DNA of 64,000 bases from Streptomyces sp. NBC_00523 (GTDB lineage Bacteria > Actinomycetota > Actinomycetes > Streptomycetales > Streptomycetaceae): assembly GCF_036346615.1 (NCBI RefSeq), contig NZ_CP107837.1, forward strand, positions 62,001 through 126,000, written 5' to 3'. The notes under the pieces are model-generated. The model was not told where the DNA came from. It was given only the letters and a program-made list of their open reading frames with translations, and did no database searches. Positions 21,401-30,400 of this stretch are shown one piece after another; the stretch's first letter is position 1, and each line of letters opens with the position of its first letter. Made by a program: the position numbers and the translations under genes.

Positions 21401-24400
21401 GGCGGGCAGCGCGACCGACAGCATCCCGCCCCGGCCCGCCAGCGCGATGATCGCCCGGCTCCGCAGAGCCACCACCAGCGCACCGTCCTCCAAGGACAGC
21501 GCACCCGACACCACAGCCGCCGCGATCTCGCCCTGCGAGTGTCCGACGACCGCATCCGGCACCACGCCATAGGAGCGCCACGCCTCGGCCAGGGACACCA
21601 TCACCGCCCACAACGCGGGCTGGATGACATCCACCCGCCCGAGCAGCCCCTCGGGGTCGCCCTGGAGCAGCACCGGCAGCAGATCCCAGTCCGTGTACGC
21701 GGACAAGGCACGCGCGCACTCCTCAAGCCGGGACCGGAACGCCGGCGACGCCTCGAACAGGCCCGCCGCCATGCCGATCCACTGCGAACCCTGCCCCGGG
21801 AAGACGAACACCGTGCGACCCGTGACCGCCTCACCCGTCACCACCGAGCCGGCCGCATCGCTCCCGGCCAGGGCGCCAAGGCCGGCAAGGAGCTCCGCGC
21901 GCCCGCTGCCGAGCACCACGGCCCGGTGGTCGAAACGCTCACGTGAATCGACCAGAGCGGCAGCCACCGCCCCGGCCGACTCCTGCGGATTGCGCTCGAC
22001 GAAGCCCGCGAGCCGCACCGCCTGCTCACGCAGCGCCGACGGACTCTTCGCGGAGACCACCCACGGCACGTTCGCCGGCGCCTCCGTGTCGGCCCGGTAC
22101 TCCTGCTCCGGGGCCTGCTCCAGGATCATGTGGGCGTTCGTGCCCGAGATACCGAACGACGACACGGCGGCGCGGCGCGGACGCTCCAGCTCCGGCCACG
22201 GCCGCTGCTCGGTCAGCAACTCCACCGACCCCTGGGACCAGTCCACGTGCGACGTCGGCGTGTCCACCCCCAGGGTCTGCGGAAGGACTCCCTCGCGCAG
22301 GGCCAGCACCATCTTGATGACGCCGGCCGCACCGGAGGCGGCCATGGTGTGGCCGATGTTGGACTTCAGCGAGCCGAGCCACAGCGGCTGTTCGGCCGAG
22401 TGCTCCTGCCCGTACGTCGCGATCAGCGCCTGCGCCTCGATCGGGTCACCGAGCTTGGTGCCCGTACCGTGCGCGTCCACGACGTCGATGTCCGTACCCG
22501 TCAGACCGGCATTGGCCAGCGCCTGGCGGATGACGCGCTGCTGGGAGGGGCCGTTCGGCGCGCTGAGGCCGTTGCTCGCACCGTCCTGATTGACCGCCGA
22601 GCCCTTGATGAGAGCGAGCACCGGGTGGCCGTTGGCCCGGGCATCCGACAGCCGTTCCAGCAGCAGGACGCCCGCGCCCTCGCCCCACGCCGTTCCGTCG
22701 GCCGCGTCCGCGAACGCCTTGATGCGGCCGTCGGTGGCCAGGCCGCGCTGGCGGCTGAACTCGGTGAACATGCCGGGCGTGGCCATCACCGAGACGCCGC
22801 CCGCGACGGCGAGCGAGCACTCTCCGCCGCGCAGGGACTGCGCGGCCTGGTGCAGGGCGACCAGCGAGGAGGAGCAGGCCGTGTCCACGGTGATCGCGGG
22901 GCCTTCGAGGCCGAGGAAGTAGGCGAGGCGGCCGGATATGACGCTGGTGGTCTTGCCGGTGAGCAGCAGGCCGTCGACTCCTTCCGATGCCTCGTGCATG
23001 AGGGAGCCGTACTCCTGGAAGAGCGCGCCGACGAACACTCCGGCCTGGCTGCCCTGCACCGACTCCGGCGGGATGCCCGCTCGTTCGAACGCCTCCCAGG
23101 CCGTTTCCAGCAGCAGACGCTGCTGCGGGTCCATGGCGAGCGCCTCACGCGGCGAGATCCCGAAGAAGTCGGCGTCGAACTCGGCCGCCTCGTAGAGGAA
23201 GGAGCCCTTGCGGACATAGCTCTTGCGGGAGCGGTCGGGGTCGGCGTCGTACAGGGCCTCCAGGTCCCAGCCGCGGTCGTCGGGCAGGTCGGCGGCGGTG
23301 CCGGCGCCCGCGGTGAGCAGTTCCCACAGGTCCTCGGGAGAGGACACCCCGCCGGGCAGCCGGCAGCCGAGGCCGATGATGGCTATGGGGTCGTCGGCGG
23401 TCCCGGCGCCGTCGGTCGGCGGGCCCTGACGGACGGCTGCCGGGGCCGCGGTCGTGTCCTCGACGCCGAGCAGGCCGCGCAGGTGGGCGACCATCGCGTC
23501 CGGGGTCGGATGGTCGAAGACGGCGGTGGCCGACAGGCGCAGCTTGGTCGCCTCACCGAGCCGGTTGCGCAGTTCGACGGAGGAGAGGGAGTCGAACCCG
23601 AGCGTCTTGAACTTGCTGTCGGGCCCGATCGACGCCGGGGAGGAGTGACCCAGCACGGTCGCCGCGTTGGTCCGTACGAGATCCAGCAGGGCCCGGTCCA
23701 GGTCGCTGCCGGTGAGTCCGGCGAAGCGGTCTGCGGCCCCGGTGGTCGCGGCGGCCGACGCCGCGGCCCTGCGCGCCGTGCGGGCGCGGACGAGTCCGGA
23801 GAGTACGGGCGCCAGCGCGCCGCTGTCGGCCTGGGTACGCAGCCGGGCGAGGTCGAGACGGGCCGGGACCAGGGCGGCGCCGGGGTCGGTGAGCGCCCGG
23901 TCGAAGAGGGCCAGTCCCTCGGACGAGCCGAGGGGCACCAGACCGGCCCGCGTCATGCGGGCGAGGTCGGCCTCGTCCAGGTCACCGGTGAGTTCGCTGC
24001 GCTGGTCCCAGAAGCCCCAGGCCAGCGAAGTGGCGGGGAGTCCGGCGGCCCGGCGGTGCGCGGCGAGGGCATCCAGGTAGGTGTTGGCGGACGCGTAGTT
24101 GGCCTGGCCGGCGCCTCCGATGGCGCCCATGACGGAGGAGAAGAGGACGAAGGCGGCGAGGTCGGTGTCGCGGGTGAGTTCGTGCAGGTGCCAGGCGGCG
24201 TCGGCCTTGGGGCGCAGGACGGTGTCGAGGCGCTCGGGGGTGAGTGCGGTGACCGTGCCGTCGTCCAGGGCGCCCGCGGTGTGGATGACCGCGGTGAGGG
24301 GGTGGTCGGTGGGTACGGCGGCCAGGAGCGCGGCAAGCGCGTCCCGGTCGGCGGCGTCGCAGGCTGCCAGGGTGACGGTCGCACCGAGGGCTTCGAGTTC

Positions 24401-27400
24401 GGCCCGCAGGGTGTCGGCTCCGGGGGCGTCGGGGCCGCGTCGGCTGGTCAGGAGGAGGTGGCGGGCTCCGTACGCGGTGACCAGGTGGCGGGCGAAGAGC
24501 GCGCCCAGGGTGCCGGTGCCGCCGGTGATCAGGACCGTTCCCTCGGGGTCGAGAGCGGGCGGCACGGTCAGGACGATCTTGCCGACGTTCTGCGCCTGGC
24601 TCAGGAAGCGGAAGGCTTCCGGGGCCCGGCGGATGTCCCAGGCACGGACCGGCGAGTGGTGCAGTGCGCCCGACTCGAAGAGGGCGACGATCTCGGTCAG
24701 CATGTGCCGGAACTTCTCGGGGTCCCGGTGCGCGACATCGATCAGGTCGAACGCCTGGTAGGCCACCCCGGCATGGGCGGCGGCGACCTCGTCCGCGTCG
24801 CGGATGTCGGTCTTGCCCATCTCGACGAAGCGGCCGCCGCGCGGCAGCAGCCGCAGCGAGGCGTCCACGAACTCCCGTGCCAGGCAGTCGAGTACGACGT
24901 CCATGCCGCGGCCGTCCGTCGCCTCCCGGAACCGCTCCTCGAAGTCGAGGGTGCGCGAGGAGGAGATGTGCGCGTCGTCCAGGCCGGAGGCCCGCAGCGC
25001 GTCCCACTTGGTGGGGCCGGCGGTGCCGTAGACCTCGGCGCCCAGGTGGCGCGCGAGCTGCACGGCCGCCATGCCGACTCCTCCGGCGGCGGCGTGCACG
25101 AGGAGGGTTTCGCCGGACCGCAGCCCCGCGAGTTCGACCAGGCTGTAGTAGGCGGTGCCGAAGACGATGGGCATGGCGGCCGCGTCCTCGTACGACCACG
25201 TGTCGGGGATACGGACGACGAGCCGGTGATCCACGACCGATACGGGTCCGAAGGAGCCGGGCAGCATGCCGGTGACCCGGTCGCCGACGGCGAGACCGGT
25301 GACGTCCGCGCCGGTCTCGGTGATCACACCGGCGCCCTCGGTGCCCATGGACGCCTCGCCCGGGTAGACGCCGAGCGCGATCAGCACGTCACGGAAGTTG
25401 AGCCCAGCGGCCCGGACCGCGACCCGCACCTCCAGCGGCCCGAGCGGGGCGGCCGCCTCGGCGCCGGTCACCAGGGTGAGGGCCTCCAGCGTGCCGCGGG
25501 CGGTGACGTCCAGGTGCCAGGGCTCGTCCCCGGCCGGGGGGAGCAGGAGGTCGGCGCGCCCCGCCGCACGGGCCAGGCGCGGGACGAGCACCTTGCCCGC
25601 GCGCAGGGCGAACTGCGCCTCGCCACAGGCGAGTGCGGCCGTCAGGCCCGCAGCGGAGGCCGGGTCGTCGTCCAGGTCCACGAGGACGAAGCGTCCGGGG
25701 TTCTCCGTCTGAGCGGTACGCAGCAGGCCCCAGACGGGTGCGTACGCGGGCGCCCCGGGCGCGGTCGCGGAGTCCGTCGCGACGGCCCCACGCGTCACGA
25801 CGACCAGGCGGGCGTCGGCGAACCGGTCCTCGGCAAGCCACTCCTGGACCGCGGTGAGCACCTGGTGGACGGCGGCCCGGGCGGCGTCCGGCGTGCACCG
25901 GTCGTCCGCCGCGTCCGCGGTCAGGAACAGCAGGGCGTCGGCGGAGTCCCCGTCCGTCCGCGCGTCGCGGAGAGCGGTGAGGTCCGCGTAACGGGTGGCC
26001 CGTACGGAAGCGGGCCCGGCCCCGACGACGACGAACGGCCGGGCTTCGGTGTCCTGGGCGGCCTGCACCGGGGTCCAGTCCAGGTGGTACAGCGCGTCGT
26101 CGGCGCCAACGGAGCCCTGCCCCAGCTGGGCGGGGTCCACCTCGCGGAGTGCGAGGGAGGTGAGGGTGGCGACGGGTTGTCCGGTGGTGTCGGTGATGTG
26201 GAGGGTGATGCTGTCGGTGGGGGTGGGGGTGATGTGGACTCGGACGGTGGTGGCGCCGGTGGCGTGGAGGTGGATGCCGGACCAGGCGAAGGGCAGGCGG
26301 GGTGCGGGCAGTTCGGTGCCGGGGGTCAGGAGTGCGGTGTGGAGGGTGGCGTCGAGCAGGGCGGGATGGATGCCGAAGGTGTCGGCATCCTGGTGCTGGT
26401 CCTCGGCGAGGGAGACCTCGGCGAAGACATCTTCCCCGTTGCGCCATGCGGCCTGGACACCCTGGAAGGCGGGCCCGTACTCGTAACCCGCCGCCGCCAG
26501 TTCCTCGTACAGCGTGCTCGTGTCCAGCCGGACCGCCCCGGCCGGCGGCCACACCGCATCGGCGGACACCCTGGGGGTGTTGCCGTGGCCGAGTTCGCCG
26601 GTGGCGTGCCGGGTCCAGAGGGCGCCCTCGGTGTCGGGGCGGGAGTGGATGCCGACGCTGCGGCGGCCGTCCTCGTCGGGCTCGCCGACCTCGACGCGCA
26701 GGAGGACGGCAGCGGAACCGGTGAGGACGAGGGGGGCTTGCAGGGTGAGCTCTTCAAGGACCTCGCAGCCGGTCTCGTCGGCCGCGTGCAGCGCGAGGTC
26801 GACGAAGGCGGTGCCGGGCAGCAGGACCGTGCCGGAGACGGCGTGGTCGGCGAGCCACGGGTGCGACTTCAGCGAGAGCCGACCGGTGAAGACGGTGCCG
26901 TCGGAGCCGGCCAGGTCGATCACGGCACCCAGGAACGGGTGCGCGGCGGTGGTGAGCCCGGCGGTGGAGACGTCACCGGTCGTCTTGACGGGGTCGAGCC
27001 AGTAGCGGGTGCGCTGGAAGGCGTACGTGGGCAGGTCGAGCGGGTGCTGGGGCTCGGGGAGGGCTGTGGTCCAGTCGACGGGGACGCCGTGGGTCCATGC
27101 CTGACCAACGGAGAGCAGGAACCGGTCCAGGCCGCCTTCGTCCCGGCGGAGCGACGGCACTGCGAGCGCCGCGACCGCTTCGGCGGCCTCGAAGGTCTCC
27201 TGAAGACCGATCGTCAGGACCGGGTGAGCACTCGACTCGATGAACGTGGTGAAGCCGTCCGCGAGCAGGGCCCGGGTCGTCTTCTCGAACTCAACCGTCT
27301 GACGCAGATTCCGGTACCAGTACCCCGCGTCCAGGACCGCGCTGTCCACGACCTCGTTCGTGACGGTCGAGTAGAACGGAATCTCCGGCACCCGGGGAGC

Positions 27401-30400
27401 GACCGGGGCCAGGAGCTGCGCCAGCTCGGCCTGGATCGACTCGACGTGAGGGGAGTGCGAGGCGTAGTCCACCGCGATACGACGCGAACGCACCCCGTCC
27501 GCGTCGAGCACCGCAACGAGCTCGTCCAGAGCGCTGTCCGTACCCGAGACCACGGTGGAGGAGGGGCCGTTGACCGTGGCCACGCTCAGGTCGTCCGGCC
27601 ACCGCACCAGGTACGAGCGCACCGCGTCGGCGGGCAGCGCGACCGAGAGCATCCCGCCCCGGCCCGCCAGAGCGATGATGGCCCGGCTCCGCAGAGCCAC
27701 CACCAGGGCGCCGTCCTCCAAGGACAGCGCACCCGAGACGACAGCAGCCGCGATCTCGCCCTGCGAGTGCCCCACCACCGCATCCGGCAGGACCCCGTAG
27801 GAACGCCACGCCTCGGCGAGGGAGACCATCACCGCCCAGAGAGCGGGCTGGATCACGTCGACCCGTTCCAGCAGGCCCTCCGGGTCACCGTCCAGCAGGA
27901 CCGGCAGCAGATCCCAGTCCGTGTGTACGGACAAGGCACGCGCACAGTCTTCGAGCCGGGCCCGGAACGCCGGCGACGCCTCGAACAGGCCCGCCGCCAT
28001 ACCGATCCACTGCGAACCCTGCCCCGGGAACACAAACACCGTACGGCCCGCGACCGCCTCGCCCGCCGCTCCGGCATCCGCACGCAGCGCGTCCAGCAGT
28101 TCCTGCCGGGTGCTGCCGACCACGGCCTTGCGCTGCCCGAACACCGTACGGTGCGAGACCAGGGCGGTCGCAACAGCGCCCGGCGTGAGCTCCGGGGCAC
28201 TCTCCACGAACTCCGTCAGACGAGCCACCTGATCACGCAGGGCCTCTTCAGTCCGACCGGACAACACCCACGGCACCACACCACCGACGGAAACCTCCGG
28301 CAGCGACGCCTCCGGGGCCTCCTCCAAAATCATGTGCGCGTTCGTGCCCGAGATCCCGAACGAGGACACAGCCGCACGGCGCGGGCGGTCCAGCTCGGGC
28401 CACGGCCGCTGCTCGGTCAGCAGCTCCACCGAGCCCTGGGACCAGTCCACGTGCGACGTCGGGTCGGTGACATTCAGCGTCTGCGGGAGGATTCCCTGAC
28501 GCATCGCCATGACCATCTTGATCACACCACCCACGCCTGCGGCGGCCATGGTGTGCCCGATGTTCGACTTCAACGACCCCAACCACAAAGGCTGTTCGGG
28601 GGCCCGCTCCTGCCCGTAGGTGGCGATCAGGGCCTGCGCCTCGATCGGGTCACCGAGCTTGGTCCCCGTCCCGTGCGCCTCCACCACATCGACGTCCGTG
28701 CCGCTCAGACCCGCATTGGCCAGGGCCTGACGGATGACACGCTGCTGAGAGGGGCCGTTCGGCGCGCTGAGCCCGTTGCTCGCACCGTCCTGGTTGATCG
28801 CCGAACCCTTGACGAGAGCGAGAACCGGGTGGCCGTTCGCCCGGGCATCGGACAGCCGCTCCAGGAGGAGGACGCCCGCGCCCTCGCCCCAGGCCGTGCC
28901 GTCCGCACTGGCGGAGAACGCCTTGCACCGGCCGTCCTGCGACAACCCCTGCTGCCGCGAGAACTCCACGAACATCCCCGGCGACGACATCACCGTCGCA
29001 CCACCGGCCAGGGCAAGCGAGCACTCACCACTGCGCAACGACTGAGCCGCCAGATGCAGAGCGACCAGAGAAGCCGAGCACGCCGTATCGACCGTGACCG
29101 CCGGGCCTTCCAGGCCGAGGGTGTAGGAGATACGGCCCGAAGCAACACTCGCCGTGTTGCCGGTGAGGAGGTACCCCTCCGTCCCCGCAACCGGCTCCGC
29201 CAGGCGCGGACCGTACTCCCCGGTCATCGCACCGACGAACACACCCGTCCGACTGCCCTTGAGCGACTGCGGAACAATTCCGGAACGCTCCAGCGCCTCC
29301 CACGCCGTTTCCAGCAGCAGGCGCTGCTGCGGGTCCATGGCGAGCGCCTCACGCGGCGAGATCCCGAAGAACTCCGCGTCGAACCCGTCCACCCCCTCCA
29401 AGAACCCGCCGTACCGGGCGTAGGACTTGCCCGGCACGCCGCGCTCGGTGTCGTACAGCCCCTCGACATCCCAGCCACGGTCCTCCGGCCAGTCCCCGAT
29501 CGCGTCCCGGCCTTCAGCGACCAGCCCCCACAGCCCTTCCGGGGAGACCACTCCACCCGGATAGCGGCAGGCCATGCCCACAATCGCCAACGGCTCGTCG
29601 GAGCCGGAGGCAGAAACGGCGTCGGGGAGGTCGCGCGCATCGCTGGTGCCGAGCAGCGCCGTCACGATGTGGCGGGCCAGCACGAGCGGCGTCGGGTAGT
29701 CGTAGACGAGCGAGGACGGCAGAGCGATGCCGAGGTCGGCGGCCAGGCGGCTGCGCAGCTCGACGGACGACAGGGAGTTGTGGCCCAGCTCCTTGAAGGG
29801 CAGGGCGGGGTCGAGCACGTCGGTCGCGTCGTACTCCAGCACCTCTGCGGTGTGGCGGCAGATGAGGTCCGCGATCAGCGCCTCCCGCTGCCTCTCGTTC
29901 AGCCCGCGCAGCCTGCCGGCCCAGGTCGTCCCGTTCTCGACCTCGTCGGCCTCCTGCTCGGGGGCGGGGGCGGAGGACGCCTGGGGTGCGTCGGGGACGT
30001 CGATCCAGTAGCGCTTGCGCTGGAAGGCGTACGTGGGGAGCTTGACCCGGTTCCCGCCCGGCAGGAAGGCGGTCCAGTCGACATCGGTCCCGCTGGAGTA
30101 GGCGGTGCCCAGCGCCCGGAGCAGTGTTTTGGCCTCGTCACGCTCACTCTTGAGTGCGGAGGCTGCGGTGGGGGTGTCCAGGGTGTTCTGAACGAGGGAC
30201 GTCAGGACGGGATCCGGGCCGAGTTCGAGGTACGTGGTGATGCCCTGGGCGTCCAGGGTGCGGATGCCGTCATCGAAGCGCACCGCCGCACGGATCTGAC
30301 GCGCCCAGTAAGCGGGGTCCGTCAGCTCGTCCGCGACCTGGCCGGTGACGTTCGATATGACGGTGATGTGCGGCTCGTTGAACGTGAGGGAGCCGATCTC

